From positions 124,001-188,000 of the forward strand of contig NZ_JNXG01000005.1 of assembly GCF_000717025.1 (NCBI RefSeq): a stretch of 64,000 nt of DNA, in the 5' to 3' direction. This DNA comes from Streptomyces atroolivaceus. GTDB taxonomy: Bacteria > Actinomycetota > Actinomycetes > Streptomycetales > Streptomycetaceae. The notes under the pieces are model-generated. The model searched no databases. It saw only the letters and a list, made by a program, of their open reading frames with translations, and was not told the DNA's origin. The position numbers and the translations under genes are program-made. Shown here piece by piece: positions 27,356 to 35,950 of the stretch. How positions within the stretch are numbered: the stretch's first letter is position 1; each line of letters starts with the position of its first letter.

Positions 27356-28234
27356 TCAGCTCTTGACGAGGAGACCGCGGCTGCGCAGCACCCGCCGCTC
27401 CAGCGGGCTGAAGATCAGCAGGTCGATCGCGATGCCGACGAACAGGATGAGGAGGATCGCCAGGAAGATCCCCGGCATGTCGAAGTTGTTCCGGCCGTTC
27501 TCCAGCAACTGGCCGAGCCCCAGGCCGAGATCGGGGGAGGAAGCGATGATCTCGGCGGCCATGAGCGAACGCCAGGAGAACGCCCAGCCCTGCTTGAGGC
27601 CCGCCAGGTAGCCGGGCAGCGCCGCCGGCAGGACGATGTGGATCGTCCCGCGCAGGCCGGTGGCACCGATCGTGCGGCCCGCGCGCAGGAACAACGGCGG
27701 AACCTGGTCGACACCGGAGACCAGACCGTTCGCCACGGACGGGACCGCGCCCAGCAGGATCACCGCGTACATCGTCTTGTCGTCGAGACCGAGCCAGATG
27801 ATGGCCGGCGCCACCCACGCCACGGACGGCAGGGACTGCAGTCCGGACAGGATCGGGCCGATCGCCGCCCGGACCACCTTCACCCGTGCCACCAGCAGCC
27901 CCAGCGGGGTGCCGATCGCCACGGCCATCACGAAGCCGAGGAGACCGCGCGACACACTGGTCCAGATGACCTCCAGAAGTGTGCCCTGCAGCCACATGTC
28001 GGTCAGGCTGTCCCGGACGGCCAGCGGCGGCGGCAGCTTGTAGTCGTCGGTGACCTTCGCCCAGACCAGCAACTGCCAGACCAGGATGACCAGGACGACC
28101 GCGACGACGGGCGGCAGGACCTTGTTGAGCAGGATCTCGCGTGTCGGTGTCCGGCGCACCTGTACGGCGTCGAGCGCGTCCAGACCCGCTTCGAGTCCCG
28201 CCAGGTCGTCGGCCTTCGTATCAGTGCTGGCCAT
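27356..28234 (-). CDS. ssuC: Sulfonate/nitrate/taurine-type ABC permease
   Basis: A 292-aa integral membrane subunit, most plausibly starting at ATG 28234 behind GGGGAG; a codon at 28252 is in frame but has no such site. Six hydrophobic segments are visible. The BPD permease signature reads ARTIGATGLRGTIHIVLPAALPGYLAGLK, in the expected place for ATPase contact. It overlaps the ATPase gene by 14 bp. Substrate assignment as aliphatic sulfonate rests on the family and on the sulfur operon upstream. Confidence 0.88.
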   Translation of the reverse strand: MASTDTKADDLAGLEAGLDALDAVQVRRTPTREILLNKVLPPVVAVVLVILVWQLLVWAKVTDDYKLPPPLAVRDSLTDMWLQGTLLEVIWTSVSRGLLGFVMAVAIGTPLGLLVARVKVVRAAIGPILSGLQSLPSVAWVAPAIIWLGLDDKTMYAVILLGAVPSVANGLVSGVDQVPPLFLRAGRTIGATGLRGTIHIVLPAALPGYLAGLKQGWAFSWRSLMAAEIIASSPDLGLGLGQLLENGRNNFDMPGIFLAILLILFVGIAIDLLIFSPLERRVLRSRGLLVKS

Positions 28235-29012
28235 GTCGGCGGATCTCCCCACGCAGTTGTTCGGTGATCTCGACGGACAGCTCCGCCACGGCGGTGTCCT
28301 CGATGCGGCGGGGCTGCTCGATGTCGACCTTCCACTCCCGGGCGATCCGGCCCGGACGCGACGAGAGGAGGATGACGCGCTGGGCGAGCCGCACCGCCTC
28401 GCGCACGTTGTGGGTGACGAAGAGGACGGAGGCGTTCGTCTCGCGCCAGATCCGGGTCAGTTCATCGTGCAGGACATCGCGCGTGATGGCGTCGAGTGCG
28501 GCGAACGGCTCGTCCATCAGCAGCAGTTGACTGTCCTGTGCGAGCGCGCGGGCCATCGCCACGCGCTGGCGCATCCCGCCGGAGAGCTCGTGCACCCGCT
28601 TGCCGTACGCCCCGCCGAGGCGTACGAGTTCGAGCAGCCGCTCCGCCTCCGGGCGGCGGTCCGACTTCGGTACCCCGCGCATCCGCAGGGCCAGTTCGAT
28701 GTTCTTGCCCGCGGTCAGCCACGGGAAGAGGGCGTGCTCCTGGAACATCAGGGCCGGCCGCCCGCCGGGGGTCTCGATGGACCCCGCGGACGGGCGGTCG
28801 AGTCCGGCCACCAGGTTGAGCAGCGTCGACTTGCCGCACCCGGATGCTCCCAGGAGGGTGACGAACTCGCCCGGAGCGACATCGAGCGAGATGTCGTCCA
28901 GGACGAGCTGCTGCCCCGTGGGTCCGGCGAAGGACTTGGAGACGCGGGTGATACGAGCGGCGTGCTCGACCGCTGCACGGTCCTCGGCCTTGGTGAGGGT
29001 GGTGGTCGCCAT
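28221..29012 (-). CDS. ssuB: Sulfonate-type ABC transporter ATPase
   Basis: A 263-aa ATPase starting at ATG 29012 behind GGAGG. All nucleotide-binding elements are present: Walker A GASGCGKSTLL, Q-loop MFQEHALFPWL, signature LSGGMRQRVAMARAL, Walker B LLLMDEPFAALD and switch His in LFVTHNVREAV. It belongs to the SsuB/TauB/NrtD branch. It sits between the binding protein and permease genes and powers import across the membrane. Confidence 0.92.
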   Translation of the reverse strand: MATTTLTKAEDRAAVEHAARITRVSKSFAGPTGQQLVLDDISLDVAPGEFVTLLGASGCGKSTLLNLVAGLDRPSAGSIETPGGRPALMFQEHALFPWLTAGKNIELALRMRGVPKSDRRPEAERLLELVRLGGAYGKRVHELSGGMRQRVAMARALAQDSQLLLMDEPFAALDAITRDVLHDELTRIWRETNASVLFVTHNVREAVRLAQRVILLSSRPGRIAREWKVDIEQPRRIEDTAVAELSVEITEQLRGEIRRHGQH

Positions 29013-29058
29013 GGTCGTCACCTCCTGGGAATTCAGGTTCCTGGTGCGGTCGGGTGGG

Positions 29059-30174
29059 CTACTTGACGCCGAGACCGGCGTCGGCGACCTCGGGCTGTCC
29101 TGCGGCCTTGAGGATCTTGTTCAGCGGCTTCAGGTCGTAGATGCCGTCGAGGTCGGGCTTCTCCAGCAGTCCGGCCTCGACCGCGTGGTCCGCCTGCGCC
29201 TGGAGCGTGGCGGCCAGCGGGTCGTCCGTGATCTGGATGGACTCCCACGCCGGGTCGAGGACCTCGGCGGGCAGCGCCTTGCCGCTCAGCTCCTTGAGCG
29301 CGGCGTTGGCCGAGGCCTTCGCCTTGTCCGGGTTGGCGTTGATCCACTTGTTGGTGTTCACGGTGCCGCGCAGCACGGCGTCCACGACGTCCGGGTGCTC
29401 GGCGAGGAACTTCTGCGACACGATGATGTTGGTGATGACGAACTTGTCGTCCGGCCACAGCGTCGACTCGTCGAGCAGGACCTTGCCGCCCTCGGCGACC
29501 AGCTTCGACGCGGTCGGCTCCGGGACCCAGGCGCCGTCCAGGGAACCGGCCTTGAAGGCGTCCGGGGTCACCTTGTTGTCCGAACGGACCACGGAGACGT
29601 CGCCCTTGCCGCTCTGGGCGTCGACCTTCCAGCCCTTCTCGGATATCCAGTTGAGGAACGCCACGTCCTGCGTGTTGCCGAGCTGGGGGGTGGCGATCTT
29701 CTTGCCCTTGAGGTCGTCCAGGGTCTTGATCTTCTGCGGGTTCACGACGAGCTTCACTCCGCCGGAGGCCGAGCCGCCGAGGATCCGCAGGCTCTGGCCC
29801 TTGGACTTGCTGTAGCCGTTGATCGAGGGGGAGGGGCCGATGAAGCCGATGTCGATCGAACCCGCGTTGAGCGCCTCGATCTCGGAGGGCCCGGCGTTGA
29901 ACGTCGAGGGCTTCACCGTGGTGCCGCCCAGCTCCTTGGCGATCAGGCCTTCCTGGATGCCGACCAGTGCGGTGGCGTGCGTGAGGTTCGGGAAGTAACC
30001 GATCTTCACGGTGTCCGCCGAGAGCTTCTTCCCGTCGGCGGAGACGTTCGACTTCTCGGCGTCGTCGTCCTTCGACTCGGAGCCGTAGCCGCAGGCGGTG
30101 AGTGCGACGGCGAGCAGCGGCAGGGCGGCGGCGGCGGCGAGGCTGCGGCGGAGGGTGGTACGGGTGGCAGGCAC
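29059..30174 (-). CDS. ssuA: Sulfonate-type ABC solute-binding lipoprotein
   Basis: A 371-aa lipoprotein from GTG 30174, with GAGAGGAA upstream; the open frame extends further back but the signal peptide starts here. The lipobox is AVALTACGYG. Domains match the SsuA/NMT1 periplasmic fold: VKIGYFPNLTHATALVGIQEGL, AGPSEIEALNAGSIDIGFIGPSPSING and GSASGGVKLVVNP. It would deliver an aliphatic sulfonate, or possibly sulfate ester, to the permease. It lies 225 bp after cysN, a gap holding a small Cys-containing frame. Confidence 0.9.
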   Translation of the reverse strand: MPATRTTLRRSLAAAAALPLLAVALTACGYGSESKDDDAEKSNVSADGKKLSADTVKIGYFPNLTHATALVGIQEGLIAKELGGTTVKPSTFNAGPSEIEALNAGSIDIGFIGPSPSINGYSKSKGQSLRILGGSASGGVKLVVNPQKIKTLDDLKGKKIATPQLGNTQDVAFLNWISEKGWKVDAQSGKGDVSVVRSDNKVTPDAFKAGSLDGAWVPEPTASKLVAEGGKVLLDESTLWPDDKFVITNIIVSQKFLAEHPDVVDAVLRGTVNTNKWINANPDKAKASANAALKELSGKALPAEVLDPAWESIQITDDPLAATLQAQADHAVEAGLLEKPDLDGIYDLKPLNKILKAAGQPEVADAGLGVK

Positions 30175-30203
30175 GGGAGGCTTTCCTCTCGGTGGCCCGG
30201 TGC

Positions 30204-30311
30204 TCACGTCCCCCCGGGGTCGGGTGGCGCGGCCGGGCGATCGGCGTGTCTTCGTCTGAACTGGCGGTGCGAGCGGGCGCGCAGGCAGTGCGCGTACGTC
30301 ATCACGCACAT
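30204..30311 (-). CDS. Candidate 35-codon Cys-containing upstream ORF
   Basis: ATG at 30311 opens a frame MCVMTYAHCLRARSHRQFRRR... with Cys at positions 2 and 9, ending at TGA 30204, 30 bp before the ssuA start and out of frame with it. GCGGGG lies about eight bases upstream. Its place between cysN and the sulfonate importer makes a Cys-sensing leader conceivable, but the only support is position and the two Cys codons. Confidence 0.3.
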   Translation of the reverse strand: MCVMTYAHCLRARSHRQFRRRHADRPAAPPDPGGT

Positions 30312-30399
30312 CGCCCGACCCCGCCCTGGCCGCTGCCGAGGGCGCCGCTGCCGACCCGGCCGCCCTCCTTCGCGAAGGTCGAGAAGAAGTCCCTGGTCA

Positions 30400-31746
30400 T
30401 CAGAAGTCCCACTCCGCGTCCTCGGCGGTGGTGTCCGCCTCCGTCTCCTCGCCGTCCACGGCGGCGAACGAGGCGCCCGCCATGCCGGCGGTGAGGGTCG
30501 TTCCGTCGGCGGGGTCGATCAGCAGGAACGAGCCGGTGCGCCGCGAGGCCGCGTACGAGTCGAGCGCCAGGGGCTCGGCGGTGCGGACGACGACCCGGCC
30601 GATGTCGTTGGCCACCAGCTGCCCGGGGGCCGGGTGCTGGGAGAGGTCGTCCAGCGTGAGCCGCGAGGGGATGTCCTTGACGATCGCCTTGACGGTGCGG
30701 GTGGTGTGCTTGAGCAGCACCCGCTGGCCCACCGTGAGCGGCTGGTCGGCCACGTGGCAGACGGTCGCCTCGACGTCCTGCGTGGTGGCGGGAGCGTCGT
30801 CCGCCGGGGCGATCAGGTCGCCCCGCGAGATGTCGATGTCGTCGGCCAGCCGGATCGTCACCGACTGCGGGGCCCAGGCGATGTCGACGCTCTCGCCGAG
30901 CGCGTCGATCCCCTCGATCGTGGTGGTGCGTCCGGACGGCAGCACGGAGACGGTCTCGCCGACCCGGAACACCCCGGCGGCGATCTGACCGGCGTACCCC
31001 CGGTAGTCCGGGTGCTCGGCGCTCTGCGGACGGATCACGTACTGCACCGGGAAGCGCGCGTGGCAGGCGGTGAGGTCGTGGCTGACCGGCACCGTCTCCA
31101 GGTGCTCCAGGACCGTCGGTCCGCCGTACCAGTCCATGTGGGCGGACGGTTCCACGACGTTGTCGCCGGCCAGTGCGGAGATCGGGATCGCGGTGATCTC
31201 GGGGACGCCGAGCGAGGCTGCGTACGCGGTGAACTCCTCGGCTATGGCGGCGAAGACGGGCTCCGCGTAGTCCACGAGGTCCATCTTGTTGACGGCGAGG
31301 ACCACGTGGGGGACGCGCAGGAGGGCGGCGACGGCGGCGTGGCGGCGGGTCTGTTCGACCACTCCGTTGCGGGCGTCGACGAGGACGACGGCCAGCTCGG
31401 CGGTGGAGGCACCGGTGACCATGTTGCGCGTGTACTGCACATGACCGGGGGTGTCGGCGAGGATGAACCGGCGGCGGGGGGTGGCGAAGTAGCGGTAGGC
31501 CACGTCGATGGTGATGCCCTGCTCGCGTTCGGCCCGCAGCCCGTCGGTCAGCAGCGCCAGGTCGGGCGCCTCCTGGCCGCGGTTGGTGGAGGCCAGCGCG
31601 ACGGCTTCCAGCTGGTCGGTGAGGACCGACTTGGAGTCGTGCAGCAGGCGTCCGACCAGGGTGGACTTGCCGTCGTCGACGGAACCGGCGGTGGCGAACC
31701 GCAGCAGGGTGGTGGCCGAGAGCTGCTCGGTCGTGGTGATGCTCAT
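30400..31746 (-). CDS. cysN: Sulfate adenylyltransferase subunit 1 (GTPase)
   Basis: A 448-aa EF-Tu-like GTPase that drives CysD-catalysed synthesis of APS from sulfate and ATP. The start is ATG 31746, two bases after the cysD stop. GTPase motifs are visible: P-loop GSVDDGKSTLVGRLL, DxxG in ADTPGHVQYTRN, and NKMD. The rest is the two beta-barrel domains. Unlike many proteobacterial CysNC proteins it lacks a fused APS kinase; cysC is a separate gene here. Confidence 0.95.
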   Translation of the reverse strand: MSITTTEQLSATTLLRFATAGSVDDGKSTLVGRLLHDSKSVLTDQLEAVALASTNRGQEAPDLALLTDGLRAEREQGITIDVAYRYFATPRRRFILADTPGHVQYTRNMVTGASTAELAVVLVDARNGVVEQTRRHAAVAALLRVPHVVLAVNKMDLVDYAEPVFAAIAEEFTAYAASLGVPEITAIPISALAGDNVVEPSAHMDWYGGPTVLEHLETVPVSHDLTACHARFPVQYVIRPQSAEHPDYRGYAGQIAAGVFRVGETVSVLPSGRTTTIEGIDALGESVDIAWAPQSVTIRLADDIDISRGDLIAPADDAPATTQDVEATVCHVADQPLTVGQRVLLKHTTRTVKAIVKDIPSRLTLDDLSQHPAPGQLVANDIGRVVVRTAEPLALDSYAASRRTGSFLLIDPADGTTLTAGMAGASFAAVDGEETEADTTAEDAEWDF

Positions 31747-31748
31747 GT

Positions 31749-32684
31749 CTAGAAGTACCCCTCGCGCTTGCGGTCTTCCATCGCGGCCTCGGACATCTTG
31801 TCGTCGGCGCGGGTCGCGCCCCGCTCGGTGAGGCGGGAGGCGGCGATCTCGGTGATCACGGCGTCCAGGGTGGTGGCGTCGGAATCGACGGCGCCGGTGC
31901 AGGACATGTCGCCGACGGTGCGGTAGCGGACCTGGCGGATCTCGGTCCTCTCGTGCTCCTTGGGACCGCCCCAGTCGCCGGCGGTCAGCCACATGCCGGA
32001 ACGGCTGAAGACCTCGCGCTCGTGGGCGAAGTAGATCTCCGGGAGCTCGATGCCCTCACGCTCGATGTACTGCCAGACGTCGAGCTCGGTCCAGTTGGAG
32101 ATGGGGAAGACACGGACGTGCTCGCCGGGGGCGTGACGGCCGTTGTAGAGCTGCCACAGCTCGGGGCGCTGACGGCGGGGGTCCCACTGGGAGAACTCGT
32201 CGCGCAGCGAGAAGACCCGCTCCTTGGCCCGGGCCTTCTCCTCGTCACGCCGTCCGCCGCCGAACACGGCGTCGAAGCGGTGCTGCTGGATGGCCTCGGT
32301 GAGCGGGACCGTCTGCAGGGGGTTGCGGGTGCCGTCGGGGCGCTCACGGAGCTTGCCCGCGTCGATGTACTCCTGGACGGAGGCGACGTGCAGGCGCAGC
32401 CCGTGCTTCTCGACGGTGCGGTCGCGGTACTCGAGGACCTCGGGGAAGTTGTGTCCGGTGTCCACGTGCAGCAGCGTGAAGGGGATCGGCGCGGGAGCGA
32501 ACGCCTTCAGCGCGAGGTGCAGCATCAGGATCGAGTCCTTGCCGCCGGAGAAGAGGATCACCGGCCGCTCGAACTCCCCCGCCACCTCACGGAAGATGTG
32601 CACCGCCTCCGACTCCAGGGAGTCCAGGTGGCTCAGCGCGTACGGGTTGACAGTGCCTTCCGGCACGGTGGCGACAGTGCTCAC
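31749..32684 (-). CDS. cysD: Sulfate adenylyltransferase subunit 2
   Basis: A 311-aa PP-loop ATP pyrophosphatase that adenylates sulfate. The PP-loop motif is LFSGGKDSILMLHLALKAF; FTLLHVDTGHNFPEVLEYRD and GGGRRDEEKARAKER are also hallmarks, and the protein ends in the usual RKREGYF. It starts at GTG 32684, overlapping the cysC stop by four bases (GTGA), so translation is coupled. It works as a heterodimer with CysN. Confidence 0.96.
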   Translation of the reverse strand: MSTVATVPEGTVNPYALSHLDSLESEAVHIFREVAGEFERPVILFSGGKDSILMLHLALKAFAPAPIPFTLLHVDTGHNFPEVLEYRDRTVEKHGLRLHVASVQEYIDAGKLRERPDGTRNPLQTVPLTEAIQQHRFDAVFGGGRRDEEKARAKERVFSLRDEFSQWDPRRQRPELWQLYNGRHAPGEHVRVFPISNWTELDVWQYIEREGIELPEIYFAHEREVFSRSGMWLTAGDWGGPKEHERTEIRQVRYRTVGDMSCTGAVDSDATTLDAVITEIAASRLTERGATRADDKMSEAAMEDRKREGYF

Positions 32685-33226
32685 GCCAGGCCCCTCTCGG
32701 TGAGCAGCGCACGAAGCGCCGCTGCGGACTCCTGCACGGTCTGCTGGTGCGACTCGATCCGCAGATCCGGCGACTCGGGGGCCTCGTAGGGGTCGTCCAC
32801 CCCGGTGAGACCACTGATCTCGCCCGCCGCCTGCTTGGCGTACAGCCCCTTCACATCGCGCTCGGAGCAGACCTCGACCGGGGTCGCGACGTGCACCTCC
32901 AGATACGCGGTGCCCTCCTGCTGATGACGCTTGCGTACCGCGTCACGGCTGTCGGCATACGGAGCGATGACCGGGACGAGCACCTTCACACCGTTGGCGG
33001 CCAGCAGCTCGGCGACGAAGCCGATCCGCTGGACGTTGGTGTGCCGGTCCTCGCGGGAGAAGCCGAGGCCCGCGGAGAGGAACTCCCGGATCTCGTCACC
33101 GTCGAGCACCTCGACCCGGTGTCCGTCGGCACGCAGCCGGCCGGCCAGCTCGTAGGCGATGGTGGTCTTGCCCGCGCTCGGCAGACCGGTGAGCCAGACG
33201 GTGGCTCCCGTCTCCGTCACGCTCAT
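32681..33226 (-). CDS. cysC: Adenylylsulfate kinase
   Basis: A 181-aa kinase that converts APS to PAPS. The start is ATG 33226 with AGGAG upstream. The P-loop is GLPSAGKTTIAYEL; DGDEIREFLSAGLGFSREDRHTN contains the typical APS-binding residues, with a following FVAELLAANGVKVLVPVIAPY. It is placed between cysH and cysD. Its presence together with an Fe-S type CysH leaves open whether reduction proceeds from APS or PAPS; PAPS may also serve sulfotransferases. Confidence 0.95.
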   Translation of the reverse strand: MSVTETGATVWLTGLPSAGKTTIAYELAGRLRADGHRVEVLDGDEIREFLSAGLGFSREDRHTNVQRIGFVAELLAANGVKVLVPVIAPYADSRDAVRKRHQQEGTAYLEVHVATPVEVCSERDVKGLYAKQAAGEISGLTGVDDPYEAPESPDLRIESHQQTVQESAAALRALLTERGLA

Positions 33227-33249
33227 CGATATCTCCTGATCAGTCGTCA

Positions 33250-33966
33250 TCAGCCGTGCAGCCCGCATTCGGTCTTGCCCCGCCCGGCCCAGCGGCCGGC
33301 CCGTGCGTCCTCGCCCTCCAGCACCCGGCGGGTGCAGGGCGCGCAGCCGACGGAGGCGTAACCGTCCATCAGCAGCGGGTTGGTCAGTACGCCGTGTTCG
33401 GCGACGTACGCGTCCACGTCGTCCTGGGTCCAGCGGGCGATCGGTGAGACCTTGACCTTGCGGCGCTTCTCGTCCCAGCCCACGACCGGGGTGTTCGCCC
33501 GGGTGGGGGACTCGTCGCGGCGCAGACCGGTCGCCCAGGCCGCGTACGCCGTCAGCCCCTCCTCCAGCGGCTTGACCTTGCGCAGCGCGCAGCACAGGTC
33601 GGGGTCGCGGTCGTGCAGCTTCGGCCCGTACTCGGCGTCCTGCTCGGCCACCGACTGACGCGGCGTCAGCGTGATGAGGTTGACGTCCATCACGGCGTCC
33701 ACCGCGTCCCGCGTGCCGATGGTCTCCTCGAAGTGGTAGCCGGTGTCCAGGAAGACCACGTCGACACCGGGGAAGACCCGGGAGGCCAGGTGCGCGACGA
33801 CCGCGTCCTCCATGGAGGAGGTGACGCAGAAGCGCTTGCCGAAGGTGTCGGCCGCCCACTTCAGGATGTCGCTCGCGGAGGCGTCCTCCAGATCGCGCCC
33901 CGCCCGCACCGCCAGCTCCTTCAGAGCCTCGTCGGTGAGCTCGGCTGCTTGCAGAGTGTCCGTCAT
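33250..33966 (-). CDS. cysH: Phospho-/adenylylsulfate reductase, Fe-S type
   Basis: A 238-aa thioredoxin-dependent reductase that makes sulfite. The frame runs upstream to 34158, but ATG 33966 sits in the ATGA overlap with the small CxxC gene. The four [4Fe-4S] cysteines are visible as CCALRKVKP and CAPC, and the redox-active Cys is in the C-terminal KTECGLHG. Such Cys pairs mark the APS-reductase-type branch common in actinobacteria. SSMEDAVVAHLASRVFPGVDVVFLDTGYHFEET is the PP-loop-like nucleotide region. Confidence 0.95.
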   Translation of the reverse strand: MTDTLQAAELTDEALKELAVRAGRDLEDASASDILKWAADTFGKRFCVTSSMEDAVVAHLASRVFPGVDVVFLDTGYHFEETIGTRDAVDAVMDVNLITLTPRQSVAEQDAEYGPKLHDRDPDLCCALRKVKPLEEGLTAYAAWATGLRRDESPTRANTPVVGWDEKRRKVKVSPIARWTQDDVDAYVAEHGVLTNPLLMDGYASVGCAPCTRRVLEGEDARAGRWAGRGKTECGLHG

Positions 33967-34142
33967 GTCCCGTCCCCTTCGGCGTCGTCGCGCTGGAGTC
34001 CCTGGGACAGCAGGCCCAGGAACTTCAGCTGGAACGCGCGGTTGCAGGAAGCACATTCCCAGGCTCCGTGACCGGCCTCGTGGGGGCGCAGGTCCTCGTC
34101 GCCGCAGTACGGGCAGTAGAACGGCGCGGCTCGCTCGCTCAT
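33963..34142 (-). CDS. Small CxxC/CxxC putative zinc-ribbon protein
   Basis: A 59-aa frame with strict operon signals: its ATG overlaps the sirA stop (ATGA) and its TGA overlaps the cysH start (ATGA). The product begins MSERAAPFYCPYCGDEDLRP and carries CPYC (10/13) and CASC (30/33), consistent with a single zinc ribbon or rubredoxin-like site, followed by FQLKFLGLL. I recall similar small proteins between sirA and cysH in other Streptomyces. Function is unknown; an Fe/Zn-binding partner or an electron/sulfur relay for SirA or CysH is inference. Confidence 0.85.
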   Translation of the reverse strand: MSERAAPFYCPYCGDEDLRPHEAGHGAWECASCNRAFQLKFLGLLSQGLQRDDAEGDGT

Positions 34143-35836
34143 GACAGCGACTCCGCACTGGCCCGGGCGGCCCAGGTCGCGAAGCGCTCGCCGTCCTCGC
34201 GCTCCTCCTGGAACCTGCCGAGCACCCGCTCGACGTAGTCCGGGAGTTCGGCCGATGTGACCTTCAGGCCACGGACCTTGCGGCCGAAGCCGGCTTCCAG
34301 GCCGAGTGCGCCGCCGAGGTGCACCTGGTAGCCCTCGACCTGGTTGCCGTCACCGTCCAGCATGAGCTGGCCCTTGAGGCCGATGTCCGCCGTCTGGATG
34401 CGGGCGCAGGCGTTGGGGCAGCCGTTGATGTTGATGGAGAGCGGCTCCTCGAACTCCGGCATGCGGCGCTCCAGTTCGTCGATGAGCGCGGCTCCGCGCG
34501 CCTTCGTCTCGACGATCGCCAGCTTGCAGAACTCGATGCCGGTGCAGGCCATCGTGCCGCGCCGGAAGGGGGAGGCCTTGACCTGGAGGTCCAGCGCTTC
34601 CAGCCCGGCGGACAGGGAGTCGACCTGGTCCTGCTCCACGTCCAGGATGAGCATCTTCTGCTCGACGGTGGTGCGCACCCGGCCCGAGCCGTGTGCCTCG
34701 GCCAGATCGGCGATCTTGGCCAGGGTGGAGCCGTCCACCCGGCCGACGCGCGGGGCGAAGCCCACGTAGAAGCGGCCGTCCTGCTGCGGGTGCACACCGA
34801 TGTGGTCGCGCCAGCGGGAGGAGGGCTGCGCGGGCGGCGGGCCGTCCAGCATCGGGCGCTTGAGGTACTCGTCCTCGAGCACCTGGCGGAACTTCTCCGG
34901 GCCCCAGTCGGCCATCAGGAACTTCAGGCGGGCACGGGTACGCAGCCGGCGGTAGCCGTAGTCGCGGAAGATCCCGACGACACCGGCCCAGACGTCGGGG
35001 ACCTCGTCCAGCGGCACCCAGGCGCCCAGACGCTCGGCGAACCGCGGGTTGGTGGACAGCCCGCCGCCGACCCACAGGTCGAAGCCGGGGCCGTGCTCGG
35101 GGTGGTCGACGCCCACGAACGCGATGTCGTTGATCTCGTGCACCACGTCCTGGACCGGCGAGCCGGAGATCGCGGTCTTGAACTTGCGTGGCAGGTTGGA
35201 GAATTCCTTGCTGCCGATGTACCGCTCGTGGATCTCGTCGACCGCGGACGTGCCGTCGATGATCTCGTCGGCCGCGATGCCGGCCACGGGCGAACCGATG
35301 ATCACGCGGGGGCAGTCACCGCAGGCCTCGGTGGTCGAGAGCCCGACGGCCTCGAGCTTCTCCCAGATCGCCGGGACGTCCTCGATGCGGATCCAGTGCA
35401 GCTGGACGTTCTGCCGGTCGGTGACGTCGGCGGTGCCCCGCGCGTACTCCTGCGAGATCTCGCCGATGACGCGCAGCTGGGCGGTGGTCAGCCTCCCGCC
35501 GTCGATGCGCACGCGCAGCATGAAGTAGCGGTCGTCCAGCTCCTCCGGCTCCAGCACCGCGGTCTTGCCGCCGTCGATGCCTGCCCGGCGCTGGGTGTAC
35601 AGACCCCACCAGCGCATACGTCCGCGCAGGTCGTTGGGATCGATCGAGTCGAATCCGCGCTTCGAGTAGAGCGTCTCAATGCGTGTCCGCACGTTGAGAC
35701 TGTCGTCGTCCTTCTTGAACTGCTCGTTCCCGTTCAGCGGGGTGAAGTGACCCATGGCCCACTGACCTTCACCACGGTGACGTCCGGCCTTGCGGCGGGG
35801 CGTGGCGGTAGCAGGCTTCTCGGGGCTGGCGGCCAT
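34139..35836 (-). CDS. sirA: Ferredoxin-dependent sulfite reductase
   Basis: A 565-aa sulfite/nitrite reductase-like hemoprotein; from sulfur context it reduces sulfite to sulfide with six electrons. The start is ATG 35836, behind GAAGGA. The siroheme/[4Fe-4S] cysteines are visible as MACTGIEFCKL and INGCPNACARI. Two ferredoxin-like half domains and two catalytic repeats are evident, with N-terminal MRWWGLYTQRRAG and RQNVQLHWIRIED. It heads the operon and is preceded by a Cys-ending leader peptide. Nitrite reductase is the main alternative in this family, but the flanking cys genes favour sulfite. Confidence 0.95.
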   Translation of the reverse strand: MAASPEKPATATPRRKAGRHRGEGQWAMGHFTPLNGNEQFKKDDDSLNVRTRIETLYSKRGFDSIDPNDLRGRMRWWGLYTQRRAGIDGGKTAVLEPEELDDRYFMLRVRIDGGRLTTAQLRVIGEISQEYARGTADVTDRQNVQLHWIRIEDVPAIWEKLEAVGLSTTEACGDCPRVIIGSPVAGIAADEIIDGTSAVDEIHERYIGSKEFSNLPRKFKTAISGSPVQDVVHEINDIAFVGVDHPEHGPGFDLWVGGGLSTNPRFAERLGAWVPLDEVPDVWAGVVGIFRDYGYRRLRTRARLKFLMADWGPEKFRQVLEDEYLKRPMLDGPPPAQPSSRWRDHIGVHPQQDGRFYVGFAPRVGRVDGSTLAKIADLAEAHGSGRVRTTVEQKMLILDVEQDQVDSLSAGLEALDLQVKASPFRRGTMACTGIEFCKLAIVETKARGAALIDELERRMPEFEEPLSININGCPNACARIQTADIGLKGQLMLDGDGNQVEGYQVHLGGALGLEAGFGRKVRGLKVTSAELPDYVERVLGRFQEEREDGERFATWAARASAESLS

Positions 35837-35950
35837 GGCAATACGTCCTTCGGGACTGCAGGAGGGCGGCTCTGAACTGCACACTCGCGTGAGGCGCGGC
35901 GGTGCGCAGGGGTGGAGCGGAACATCAGGAGATCGCGGTGCTGGAGATCC

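Noticed and set aside
28600..31752. A 1050-codon plus-strand frame
   Set aside because: It covers the minus-strand ssu and cysN genes, which have complete motifs; the translation is unlike any protein I know.
34139..35836. Nitrite reductase
   Set aside because: The family includes nitrite reductases, but the operon with cysH, cysC, cysD and cysN favours sulfite.
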